13,199 bases of DNA from RI-92 sp037384645. Lineage in GTDB: Bacteria > Pseudomonadota > Gammaproteobacteria > UBA6429 > Thiohalophilaceae. The notes below the pieces were generated by a model. It did not search any database. It was not told the DNA's origin and saw nothing but the letters and a program-made list of their open reading frames with translations. Below are positions 7,262 through 13,199 of the stretch, piece after piece. Every line of letters begins with the position of its first letter. Position 1 is the first letter of the stretch. The stretch is taken from contig JARRNT010000058.1 of assembly GCA_037384645.1 (NCBI GenBank), positions 1 through 13,199 of the forward strand, in the 5' to 3' direction. The translations under genes and the position numbers were made by a program.

Positions 7262-7363
7262 TTATCCCCTTCCGCCATGGGCAGATTCGTGCAATAAAAA
7301 CGCCTGCACTCGAAATCCTTCGAGTTTTGCAGTCAATGCGCGGTCAGTTAATTTGTCGTACAT
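7262..7363 (-). CDS. Possible 33-residue small ORF just upstream of the KamA-family gene
   Basis: A 33-codon frame (starting MYDKLTDRALTAKLEGF, ending HESAHGGRG) ends in TAA two bases before the start of the aminomutase gene. Its composition looks protein-like (an amphipathic helix), and the arrangement would allow translational coupling. It lacks a good ribosome binding site, and I recognise no family. It could equally be a chance frame or the remnant of an older gene 3' end. Confidence 0.22.
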   Translation of the reverse strand: MYDKLTDRALTAKLEGFRVQAFLLHESAHGGRG

Positions 7364-7737
7364 CACCCGGGGGGTGACATCTTGCTACGCTAATTTCACC
7401 GACAGGACCAGTAGCGGGTGTCTCCTGCCGTTTGAAGGCCACAGGGAAGAGATGAGTAGCGCCCTGTCGCCAGAAAATTACCAAGGTTTTGCGTTGTGGG
7501 GAACTTAACATTAACCACAGGCATGATCAAACTTGAATCCGACAAAGGCATTAAAATCAACAAGTTATATCGACACGATCAGCAAGCTCAGGCTTAGGCA
7601 CGGCTCCTGCCACATGCCGGCTCGGCCCCGACAGACAGGCTAACTGCTTGAATTCGTTAAACTGATTTCGCGTTATGCCCCAGGTTTATAATATTGGACA
7701 GGAGATTCACCCAATTAGAGCGATTTGGTAAATGTCG
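7364..7737. other. Divergent intergenic region without a recognised gene
   Basis: This region separates the minus-strand aminomutase gene from the plus-strand sigma operon. It contains no tRNA and no supported coding region. A perfect sigma-70 -10 hexamer, TATAAT, lies at 7687-7692. Upstream of it there is only a loose -35 candidate (TGATTT, 7664-7669, 17-base spacer), so this is a low-confidence housekeeping promoter for the sigma gene. A plus-strand frame of 91 codons crossing the region (7233-7508) has no coding features. Confidence 0.4.
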
Positions 7738-7765
7738 GGAACCTGGGACAGGCAGGCCGGTATAA
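7738..7765 (+). promoter_or_regulatory. ECF-type autoregulatory promoter of the sigma factor gene
   Basis: -35 GGAACC (7738-7743), 16-base spacer, -10 GTATAA (7760-7765). A GGAAC-type -35 is typical of ECF sigma promoters. The predicted start near 7772 gives a leader of only about 13 nt before the ATG at 7785, which lacks a Shine-Dalgarno. A closely matching motif precedes the small ORF/lepB pair (8742-8770). Confidence 0.6.
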
Positions 7766-7784
7766 CAATCAAAATAGTCATGCT

Positions 7785-8342
7785 ATGGAAGAAAGCACAC
7801 TCATCGGGCAGGCACAGAATGGAGATATCCAGGCCTTTCAACAACTGGTATTGCGTTACCAGCGACCCTTGTTCAGATTTCTCCATGGCTACGGCCTCAG
7901 TGCAAGCCGGGTCGAGGAGATCGCCCAGGAGACCTTCCTCAAGGCGTACCAGAACCTGAAGAGCTATCGGCCGGAGAAAGGTGCCCGCTTTATGACCTGG
8001 CTATTTGTCATCGCCAAGCGACTGAGCCTGAATGAACTGGCGCGCAGTGAATATCGCTACCCGTCGGTCGAGCTGGCTGAGGCGATGACAGTGCAATGCA
8101 AGGAGCCGACGCCAGCGGAATCGCTGGCAAATGCACAGCAACAGCAGCAGGTCCTGGCAGCCCTGCACCAGGTAAAAGAGCCATACCACAGTGCATTGAT
8201 GTTGTCGTATATCGAGGAACTGAGCCTGGCAGAGATCGCGAAAATCGAACAATGCTCCATCGGCACGGTAAAATCACGCATCTACCGCGGTAAACAAATC
8301 CTCGCCGGTTTGCTGGCGAATATACTGGAAGCGGACACATGA
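7785..8342 (+). CDS. ECF-type RNA polymerase sigma factor (RpoE-like)
   Basis: A 185-residue sigma factor. Region 2 (about residues 15-80) includes AFQQLVLRYQRPLFRFLHGY, the EIAQETFLKAY block for core and -10 recognition, and FMTWLFVIAKRLSLNELAR. Region 4 (about 128-178) has a helix-turn-helix, LSLAEIAKIEQCSIGTVKSRI, for -35 binding. The linker contains a short Gln run. There is no C-terminal extension. I chose the ATG at 7785 because the family begins near this MEESTLIGQAQNGD segment; a TTG at 7725 is open but would put the -10 motif inside the gene. The start has no visible Shine-Dalgarno. It overlaps the anti-sigma gene by ATGA (8339-8342), the usual coupling. Its stimulus is not evident. 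Confidence 0.93.
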   Translation: MEESTLIGQAQNGDIQAFQQLVLRYQRPLFRFLHGYGLSASRVEEIAQETFLKAYQNLKSYRPEKGARFMTWLFVIAKRLSLNELARSEYRYPSVELAEAMTVQCKEPTPAESLANAQQQQQVLAALHQVKEPYHSALMLSYIEELSLAEIAKIEQCSIGTVKSRIYRGKQILAGLLANILEADT

Positions 8343-8728
8343 GCCGAAACAAACACACATGTCACTCCGTACAACGCAACTTTGCAGCCGGCTGTGGGCT
8401 TAATCCGGCACAGCAGCTGCACCTGCAGCATTGTCCACACTGCGCCCAGGTCGCACAGCAATTTCAACGGCTCGACACTCTGGTCGATCGAGCCTCCGAG
8501 AATCTCGTCCCGACAGGTTTCAGTGAGCGACTCATGGCGCACATGCCAACGCTACCCGCCGTGGAAATAGCTGGTGATGTTCCAGTATGCGATAAATTGC
8601 TGGCCAGGTTTTCGCATTCACGCCTGTTGCGCAATATCGCCATCAGCCTGGGTATCGCCCTGGGCATCGGGCAACTGATTCAACTGGTGCTGGGTATCTT
8701 CTTCGTCAGCATGATGGCGGCAATGTAA
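8339..8728 (+). CDS. Membrane anti-sigma factor with zinc-finger (ZAS-like) domain
   Basis: A 129-residue protein translationally coupled to the sigma gene. The N-terminal cytoplasmic part has the anti-sigma zinc signature: C8, then H28-x3-C32-x2-C35. Two further residues, C19 and H31, lie nearby. A linker of about 50 residues leads to one C-terminal transmembrane segment (roughly 95-126, LLRNIAISLGIALGIGQLIQ onward) with almost no periplasmic tail. It should hold the sigma factor inactive at the membrane. The absence of a periplasmic sensor domain means the signal is probably sensed in the cytoplasm or membrane (for example redox at the zinc cysteines) rather than by DegS-like cleavage of a periplasmic tail; this is inference. 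Confidence 0.85.
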   Translation: MSRNKHTCHSVQRNFAAGCGLNPAQQLHLQHCPHCAQVAQQFQRLDTLVDRASENLVPTGFSERLMAHMPTLPAVEIAGDVPVCDKLLARFSHSRLLRNIAISLGIALGIGQLIQLVLGIFFVSMMAAM

Positions 8729-8741
8729 ATACGATTTAACG

Positions 8742-8770
8742 GAAACCTTTTCCTCTTAGCCCCTGTATAA
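8742..8770 (+). promoter_or_regulatory. Second ECF-type promoter, driving the small ORF and lepB
   Basis: -35 GAAACC (8742-8747), 17-base spacer, -10 GTATAA (8765-8770). The -10 is identical to that of the sigma gene promoter and the -35 differs at one base, with a one-base longer spacer. It lies in the 75-bp gap after the anti-sigma gene and would start transcription near 8777, about 27 nt before the next ATG. Confidence 0.55.
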
Positions 8771-8803
8771 GCAAATAAGTCATATCAAAAGCGGAATTAA
8801 AAA

Positions 8804-9031
8804 ATGCGCGACTTTATCTTTGCATTCATGACGCTTTTCCTGAGCGCCAGCACAGATACAAAGGCCGTATTTGCCATGATGAAGAGCACCAATAATTTTC
8901 GCGCGCTGCGCAGCGACCCACGCGCCAAATATGAACCAGGCGCAGAAACCAATATCAGAATCATCGCAGCAAATCTCAACCGGGCAATTCGGGAAGATGA
9001 ACAAAAACACTATCTGGAAACAATAACATGA
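8804..9031 (+). CDS. Small hypothetical protein coupled to signal peptidase gene
   Basis: A 75-residue protein. It begins with a hydrophobic stretch (about 3-25, IFAFMTLFLSAS onward) that could be a signal peptide or anchor. The hydrophilic rest contains LRSDPRAKYEPGAETN and ends DEQKHYLETIT. The DPRxxYEPGAE pattern reminds me of the start of larger bacterial proteins of putative metallopeptidase type, which continue well beyond this point. If so, this is an N-terminal fragment whose remainder is lost. The family link is weak and from memory. The Shine-Dalgarno is poor (GCGGAA, 8791-8796). The stop overlaps the lepB start (ATGA, 9028-9031), so translation of lepB is likely coupled to it. It lies directly behind the second ECF-type promoter. 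Confidence 0.55.
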   Translation: MRDFIFAFMTLFLSASTDTKAVFAMMKSTNNFRALRSDPRAKYEPGAETNIRIIAANLNRAIREDEQKHYLETIT

Positions 9032-9987
9032 TACCTGAAACCACTCGCAAGCCAATTCTGGCCGTCATTGCATCACTGATCATGCCGGGACTTGGCCAGG
9101 TCTATAACGGCCAGATCGTCAAGGGACTGATCTTCTTTGTGATTCTCTTGGTGCTGACACCATTGTCCCCCTTGCCGGCCTGGCTCGCCCTGCACAGTGG
9201 CTGGCACCTGATTCTGATGGTGACCTTGCTGTTTGCAGCCGTTGCCCTGGGCATTTATATCTATTCCATACGTGATGCGTTCCGTACCGCCAGACAGATC
9301 GGTGCCAGCTATACCCTGAAGCCTGTGAACCGCTCATATACCTACGTGATTGCGTTCATCATCGGCAATTTTATCTATCTGGTGCTGTTTCATTACACCA
9401 ACCAGCACCTGCTCCAGGCAGTGCATGTCCCATCATCCAGCATGCTCCCGAACGTGATGCCGGGTGATTACCTCTTTATTGATAAGCGGGTAAATTGCCC
9501 TACCTGCAAAAACATGCTGGTCCGTGGCGAGCTTGCGATCTTCTATCCACCGACTGGACAGCACAAACTCTATATCAAACGTATCATTGGACTGCCGGGC
9601 GACAAGATCGTGATCAAGGGCAGGGATGTTTCTGTTAACGGTGTTCGACTGCGAACCCAGGTGATTACTCGGTTCAGCCACGAAGAACTGAACAGACTCC
9701 TGCACAACCACTTCGCGTGGCAGGAACAAGACGACAAAACAGTCTACGCGGTCATCTGGCAAAAAGACTCTCCCCGGCAAAAGGCCGCGACGTACACCGT
9801 TCCCGCAGATAATGTTTTTGTGCTTGGGGATAACCGCAGCGCATCCAGGGATTCGCGTGATTTTGGCATGGTCCCACTGCGTAATGTGATCGGTGAAGCC
9901 CGCCAGGCCTGGTTTTCCTATAGTAAAAATAGTGGAATCCGCTGGTGGCGTATCGGTTACCCGGTCGATGCCCGGCATTCAGATTAG
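9028..9987 (+). CDS. lepB: Type I signal peptidase with extra N-terminal membrane domain
   Basis: A 319-residue protein. Residues about 8-90 form a separate membrane domain with the motif LIMPGLGQVYNGQIVKGLIFF and a second hydrophobic segment (60-80), resembling TM2/DUF5683-like modules. A further transmembrane helix (104-122) leads into the S26 catalytic domain. The catalytic dyad is complete: S138 in VPSSSMLP and K184 in YIKRIIGLPGD. The conserved GDNRSASRDSRDFG box is near residues 268-281. A CPTC pair (157-160) sits in the periplasmic domain where typical enzymes have no cysteines. The enzyme cleaves signal peptides of exported proteins at the outer face of the inner membrane. This copy appears to be under the ECF sigma factor, so it may be an accessory, stress-linked peptidase rather than the housekeeping one (inference). 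Confidence 0.9.
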   Translation: MIPETTRKPILAVIASLIMPGLGQVYNGQIVKGLIFFVILLVLTPLSPLPAWLALHSGWHLILMVTLLFAAVALGIYIYSIRDAFRTARQIGASYTLKPVNRSYTYVIAFIIGNFIYLVLFHYTNQHLLQAVHVPSSSMLPNVMPGDYLFIDKRVNCPTCKNMLVRGELAIFYPPTGQHKLYIKRIIGLPGDKIVIKGRDVSVNGVRLRTQVITRFSHEELNRLLHNHFAWQEQDDKTVYAVIWQKDSPRQKAATYTVPADNVFVLGDNRSASRDSRDFGMVPLRNVIGEARQAWFSYSKNSGIRWWRIGYPVDARHSD

Positions 9988-10118
9988 CCCAGCCAACATC
10001 AAGGTCAACCACTCGCATCCTCAGCATGATGGCCGGCAATAACGGGTCTCCTTTGCCTTGCGCACAAGCCATACATTCCCTATTACATTCAGCCTGTTAG
10101 CATAGACATGCGAAATTA

Positions 10119-10135
10119 TGACACTTTTGTGACAT
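10119..10135 (+). promoter_or_regulatory. Upstream Pho-box-like tandem repeat
   Basis: TGACAC (10119-10124) and TGACAT (10130-10135) are direct repeats spaced 11 bp apart start to start, the phasing of PhoB half-sites. Both deviate from the TGTCAT core, so this is a weaker candidate than the pair at 10171-10188. Confidence 0.4.
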
Positions 10136-10170
10136 AGTCCCTGCTTATACCCTTCAGAATTTTGACCGCA

Positions 10171-10188
10171 TTGTCATACTCCTGTCAT
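10171..10188 (+). promoter_or_regulatory. Pho box upstream of pstS
   Basis: TTGTCATACTCCTGTCAT has two TGTCAT half-sites exactly 11 bp apart (10172-10177 and 10183-10188), followed by an AT-rich stretch. This is close to the classical PhoB consensus, in which the box replaces the -35. A -10 is probably within 10193-10209 (TTATTA or TATGCG); I cannot decide which. It predicts induction of pstS under phosphate starvation. Confidence 0.8.
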
Positions 10189-10268
10189 AAATTTATTAGA
10201 ACCTATGCGCGTTTTCACAAACACGACAATTGTGTTTCAGGTTTCAATTAACAACCAAGGAGTCATCA

Positions 10269-11306
10269 ATGCTCAAATTCAACAAAGTCCTGCCCTACGC
10301 CCTCGGCGCCGGCATGGTTATCGCGAGTGCTGTCACCAGCGCAAGCGCCATGGCGGAGACCCTGAATGGCGCTGGTAGCACCGCCATTTATCCTGTCCTG
10401 TCTGACTGGGCTGTTGCCTACCATAAGATGAACGGTACTGCCGTCAACTACCAGGCCATCGGTTCCGGTGGTGGCATCAAGCAAATCAAATCGAAAACCG
10501 TCGAATTCGCCGCCAGCGACAAGCCCCTGACCCACGATGTGCTCGCTGAGAACAACATGGTTCAGTTCCCTGGCATCATCATCGGTATCACTCCGGTCGT
10601 AAACCTGCCGCACATCAAGGCCGGCCAAATAGTCCTGGATGGCAAGACCCTGGCTGACATCTACCTGGGCAAGATCACCGAGTGGGACAGCACCGCGATC
10701 AAGCGTCTGAACCCGAACCTGAAACTGCCGCACATGAAGATCACCACCGTACACCGTGCTGACGGTTCCGGTACCACCTTCAACTTCGCCAACTACCTGT
10801 CCAAGGTCAGCTCTCAGTGGAAAGACCAGGTGGGTGCCGATACCGCGATATCCTGGCCGCAAGCCAACGGCGTCGGTGGTAAGGGTAACGCCGGTGTTGC
10901 GACTTATGTTCAACGCATCAAGGGCTCTATCGGTTATGTTGAATTCGCCTATGCCATGCAGAACAAGCTGACCTATACCCGCATGAAGAACCAGGCAGGC
11001 AAGATCGTTCGTCCTGAACTGAAGACCTTCCAGGCCGCCGCCGCCAACGCCAACTACGGTAAGTCCCAGGACTTCTACCTGATCCTGACTAATCAGCCGG
11101 GTGCCAGGAGCTGGCCGATCACCGCCTCAACCTGGTTGTTGATGCGCAAGGACACCGCCAAGGCAATGAACGCGAAGGTCCTGAAGTTCTGCAGCTGGTT
11201 CCTCGACCATGGTCAGAGCTATGCGGAAAAATTGGACTATGTTCCGCTGCCGAAGAGCACTGTTGCCCAGATCAAGAGTTACTGGAAGAAAGAACTGGGA
11301 ATTTAA
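10269..11306 (+). CDS. pstS: PstS, periplasmic phosphate-binding protein
   Basis: A 345-residue substrate-binding protein of the high-affinity Pst phosphate ABC transporter. Residues 1 to about 29 form a Sec signal peptide (LKFNKVLPYALGAGMVIASA, cleavage near SASA or AMA). The mature protein opens with ETLNGAGSTAIYPVLSDW, the typical PstS start whose Ser/Thr residues hold phosphate. IGSGGGIKQIKSKTVEFAASDKPL and the HRADGSGTTFNFANYLS phosphate-binding loop follow. The start at 10269 is fixed by AAGGAG (10257-10262) and the signal peptide. It stands alone: no pstC, pstA or pstB follows, because a strong terminator and a convergent gene come next. Two Pho-box-like repeats lie upstream. Confidence 0.95.
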   Translation: MLKFNKVLPYALGAGMVIASAVTSASAMAETLNGAGSTAIYPVLSDWAVAYHKMNGTAVNYQAIGSGGGIKQIKSKTVEFAASDKPLTHDVLAENNMVQFPGIIIGITPVVNLPHIKAGQIVLDGKTLADIYLGKITEWDSTAIKRLNPNLKLPHMKITTVHRADGSGTTFNFANYLSKVSSQWKDQVGADTAISWPQANGVGGKGNAGVATYVQRIKGSIGYVEFAYAMQNKLTYTRMKNQAGKIVRPELKTFQAAAANANYGKSQDFYLILTNQPGARSWPITASTWLLMRKDTAKAMNAKVLKFCSWFLDHGQSYAEKLDYVPLPKSTVAQIKSYWKKELGI

Positions 11307-11342
11307 GGACGCTCTTCCTCCATGGACGGAGGGATGGAACTC

Positions 11343-11372
11343 GGGCGGCCCTCATGAGGGCCGCCCTTTTTT
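11343..11372 (+). terminator. Rho-independent terminator of pstS
   Basis: A perfect inverted repeat with arms GGGCGGCCCTCA (11343-11354) and TGAGGGCCGCCC (11355-11366) is followed by six T residues (11367-11372), 37 bases after the pstS stop. On the other strand the hairpin lacks a T-run, so it is not a good terminator for the convergent apbE gene. Confidence 0.93.
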
Positions 11373-11389
11373 ATGGCCAAGTGAAATAA

Positions 11390-12484
11390 TTAAGGCAATT
11401 TCACTATCTCGGTTTTTGGCGCCGGCTGGATCTCGAAATGAACCCGCCTGGCCATGGCGGGTGTCATATACACCGTGCCATGCGTATCAATCAACATGGC
11501 CTGACTGACACCCAGCCTGGCCGCCATCCGGGCAAACCCGGCCGGACCGGCAATGAACAGGGCCTTGTCTGCCGCTTCAGCAATCGCCGCATTCTGGTGG
11601 ATCACGGTTACCGAGGTTACACCGGGCGCAGGCATCCCGGTCCTCGGATCAATAATATGGCAATAGCGCTTGCCGTGATAAATGAAAAACCGCTCGTAAT
11701 CACCGGAGGTGTAAATACTTTCATCGCCCTGCATATCCACGGCGGCAATGACACCCTCTGCACGTGGATTCTTGATACCGATACGCCACGGGTGCCCATC
11801 CTTGTTGCCTATCACCCGCATATCGCCACCGGCATTAACGATGGCGTTGTTAATCCCCAGTTGCTTTAATGCGGCAATGCTACGGTTGATCGCAAGCCCC
11901 TTGGCAAAGCCACCAAAGTCCAGTTGCACTGCCCGGTTACTCGTGCGCAGGATATCCTGTTTTAACGTCAGGTCAGCCATACTGGGGTGTTGTTGTACCA
12001 GGGCCTGAATCGCAGCAGGTGGAGGCGGTGGTAACTTTGGCCGCACATCGGTGTGAAACCCCCACAATGCCACCAGCTTGCCAATCGCGGGATCAAACAG
12101 ATAGTCACTGCGCCGAGCAACGGTCATGGCCTCCCGTATTACCCGGCTTTCCCGTGGCGTCAGACTGACTGCCCTGCCCGCTTCGAGCGCTCGATTAATC
12201 CGGGTCAATCGACTCGGCTTCCATGCATGCCAGCGATGCCCAACCAGGTGCATCTGTTGCGCAACGGCTTCGACACCAGCCTGGGCCTTGTGGGCGGACA
12301 CGCCATCGATACTGACATCGACCAATGTCCCCATGGCCAGTAATTGCCGTTGGTACACCATGGGTGTGCGACTGCAGGCGCAGACAAATGCAGACAGACT
12401 GACAAGCACAACCCAGCGCATTCTGGAACGAGTGACGATCGGCAACGGAATTTCCTGCATTAGAATAACGAGATGATTAGCCAC
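11390..12484 (-). CDS. apbE: ApbE-type FAD:protein FMN transferase (lipoprotein-like)
   Basis: Up to 364 residues. ApbE enzymes attach FMN from FAD covalently to Thr/Ser of target flavoproteins in the periplasm (for example Nqr/Rnf subunits). Visible motifs are AMGT (50-53), LDFGGFAKGLAIN (187-199), NAGGD (216-220), HIIDPRTG (275-282) and AEAADKAL with D305, a likely metal ligand. The N-terminus has basic residues, a hydrophobic stretch and FVCAC, so C37 could be a lipidation site. The start is uncertain: GTG at 12484 gives the longest form; ATG codons at 12460 and 12421 are alternatives, and a TTG at residue 14 has AGGAA well placed before it. No ApbE target is visible in the window. It lies downstream of the pmpAB genes on the same strand. 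Confidence 0.9.
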   Translation of the reverse strand: MANHLVILMQEIPLPIVTRSRMRWVVLVSLSAFVCACSRTPMVYQRQLLAMGTLVDVSIDGVSAHKAQAGVEAVAQQMHLVGHRWHAWKPSRLTRINRALEAGRAVSLTPRESRVIREAMTVARRSDYLFDPAIGKLVALWGFHTDVRPKLPPPPPAAIQALVQQHPSMADLTLKQDILRTSNRAVQLDFGGFAKGLAINRSIAALKQLGINNAIVNAGGDMRVIGNKDGHPWRIGIKNPRAEGVIAAVDMQGDESIYTSGDYERFFIYHGKRYCHIIDPRTGMPAPGVTSVTVIHQNAAIAEAADKALFIAGPAGFARMAARLGVSQAMLIDTHGTVYMTPAMARRVHFEIQPAPKTEIVKLP

Positions 12485-12581
12485 AGCCTACCACCCCCAC
12501 ATCAGTGATGGAAACTGGTAATGAAATTCAATGAGTCCGCAGCATGACGTAGACTACGCCGCGTAACAGGTGGGAAGCTTT

Positions 12582-12602
12582 GGCCAGGACGTGGCCCTGG
12601 CC
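12582..12602. terminator. Hairpin between pmpB and apbE
   Basis: Arms GGCCAGG (12582-12588) and CCTGGCC (12596-12602) with a 7-base loop, starting 10 bases after the pmpB stop on the minus strand. No T-run follows, so it is a weak terminator candidate or an RNA 3'-end structure. The rest of the 127-bp gap holds no clear promoter for apbE that I can identify. Confidence 0.4.
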
Positions 12603-12611
12603 TGGAGATGA

Positions 12612-13040
12612 CTAGATACCGCAGGCGCCGGTATCCCACTGAAAATAACGTTCGTGCAGAAAACGGTAGGTCCGGACACCAAGATAAATACCGATCAGGG
12701 TCATGACGGCGGGTAATCGTCCCTGACCCAGTTGAATCAATGCCACGCCCGGACAGGCACCACACATAACCCAGCCATAACCGAACATGATGCTGCCCAA
12801 GACCGTACCGGGATGATAGGGCTTGCGCTCGCGTGGTATTACCTTGGTCACACTCAGAACACCGAAAACTGCCGCTGCGATACCAACCCCGCCGGCAAAG
12901 GCATACAGCATTCGGGTATCCGCAAACGTAAACATTTTGAAAAGCTGATCATAATCGGCAAAGCCGATAGCCGACAAAATGATTCCCATCAGCAGCCCAA
13001 GCAGCGCATAGACAAGATGAATACTTAAATTCGATTTCAT
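12612..13040 (-). CDS. YeeE/YedE-family membrane protein, C-terminal half (PmpB-like)
   Basis: A 142-residue membrane protein with four hydrophobic segments (about 9-27, 46-64, 79-100 and 110-125). It belongs to the split form of the YeeE/YedE (DUF395/DUF6691) family, which is implicated in uptake of sulfur compounds such as thiosulfate. The hallmark GYGWVMCGACPG carries C93 and C96; the CPG cysteine is the conserved one expected to handle the sulfur ligand. Its ATG follows the stop of the preceding gene by one base, with GGTGAT as ribosome binding site inside that gene's end, so the two are co-translated. The exact substrate cannot be assigned from sequence. Confidence 0.85.
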   Translation of the reverse strand: MKSNLSIHLVYALLGLLMGIILSAIGFADYDQLFKMFTFADTRMLYAFAGGVGIAAAVFGVLSVTKVIPRERKPYHPGTVLGSIMFGYGWVMCGACPGVALIQLGQGRLPAVMTLIGIYLGVRTYRFLHERYFQWDTGACGI

Positions 13041-13041
13041 T

Positions 13042-13199
13042 TTACATCACCAACTTGATTGCATTTGCGACGACCACGGCGGTGGAGAAAAAGATGCCCG
13101 TGGCCAACAAACTGCTCCAGGACAGATTGGCACAACCACTCAAACCGTGACCGGAAGAGCAACCGCCGGCCATCTGGGTACCCATGCCGACCAGGAATC
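13042..13199 (-). CDS. YeeE/YedE-family membrane protein, N-terminal half (PmpA-like), partial
   Basis: Only the last 51 codons are in the window; the 5' part lies beyond the right edge. Reading from the edge: FLVGMGTQMAGGCSSGHG, LSGCANLSWSSLLAT, then a hydrophobic helix ending ANAIKLVM and TAA (13042-13044). GGCSSGHGLSGC matches the GGGCTSGHGIxG motif of the first half of YeeE/YedE transporters, with the conserved Cys and His. A second Cys is present in LSGC. It forms an operon with the following half-transporter gene (1-bp gap). Confidence 0.8.
   Translation of the reverse strand, partial: FLVGMGTQMAGGCSSGHGLSGCANLSWSSLLATGIFFSTAVVVANAIKLVM

Noticed and set aside
7500..7527. GGAACT at 7500-7505 as a third ECF promoter
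   Set aside because: The correctly spaced -10 reads CATGAT, not GTATAA, and no gene starts just downstream.
7725..7784. TTG at 7725 as the sigma factor start
   Set aside because: The added 20 residues are not sigma-like, AGGAG at 7700-7704 is too far away, and the ECF-type -10 would fall within the gene.
11343..11372. The pstS terminator acting for apbE as well
   Set aside because: On the minus strand the hairpin is preceded by A residues' complement rather than followed by a T-run, so it is not an intrinsic terminator in that direction.

Overview
The window looks like chromosomal DNA of a free-living gammaproteobacterium. The coding sequences have medium GC, the intergenic DNA is AT-richer, Shine-Dalgarno sites are of the AAGGAG type, and a DesA-like desaturase, RhlE, an ECF sigma/anti-sigma pair, PstS, ApbE and YeeE/YedE sulfur-transport proteins are all present. 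The YeeE/YedE pair would suit a sulfur-metabolising lineage, but the sequence alone does not fix the taxon.

Layout. (1) 1-713: about 700 bp, AT-rich in its right half, with no recognisable gene. A candidate promoter and an inverted repeat precede the next gene. (2) 714-2691: a bufferin-type RiPP metallophore operon on +. It holds bufA2 (six-Cys precursor with signal peptide), bufB (MNIO/DUF692 enzyme) and bufC (DUF2063 partner). A strong hairpin lies between bufA and bufB, and bufB and bufC overlap by ATGA. (3) 2692-3082: a decayed C-terminal remnant of a GH13 glucan-branching-enzyme-like gene, starting directly at the bufC stop codon. (4) 3147-7259, minus strand: DesA-type acyl desaturase, RhlE DEAD-box helicase with a strong promoter and about 155 nt of leader, and a KamA-family radical SAM aminomutase whose predicted substrate pocket differs from lysine aminomutase. 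(5) 7738-9987, +: ECF sigma factor and zinc-finger anti-sigma factor, then a small secreted-looking ORF and a type I signal peptidase with an extra N-terminal membrane domain. Near-identical ECF-type promoter motifs precede the sigma gene and the small ORF/lepB pair, so the sigma factor probably autoregulates and drives lepB. (6) 10119-11372, +: pstS behind two Pho-box-like tandem repeats, closed by a strong intrinsic terminator. (7) 11390-13199, minus: an ApbE flavin transferase and a split YeeE/YedE transporter (pmpB complete, pmpA cut by the window edge).

The main points of interest are the bufferin operon with its intergenic hairpin and adjoining gene remnant, the paired ECF promoters that tie a sigma factor to a fusion signal peptidase, and the KamA homologue with both lysine-sensing Asp positions replaced. 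All calls come from reading the sequence and from memory of the families; no database search was run.
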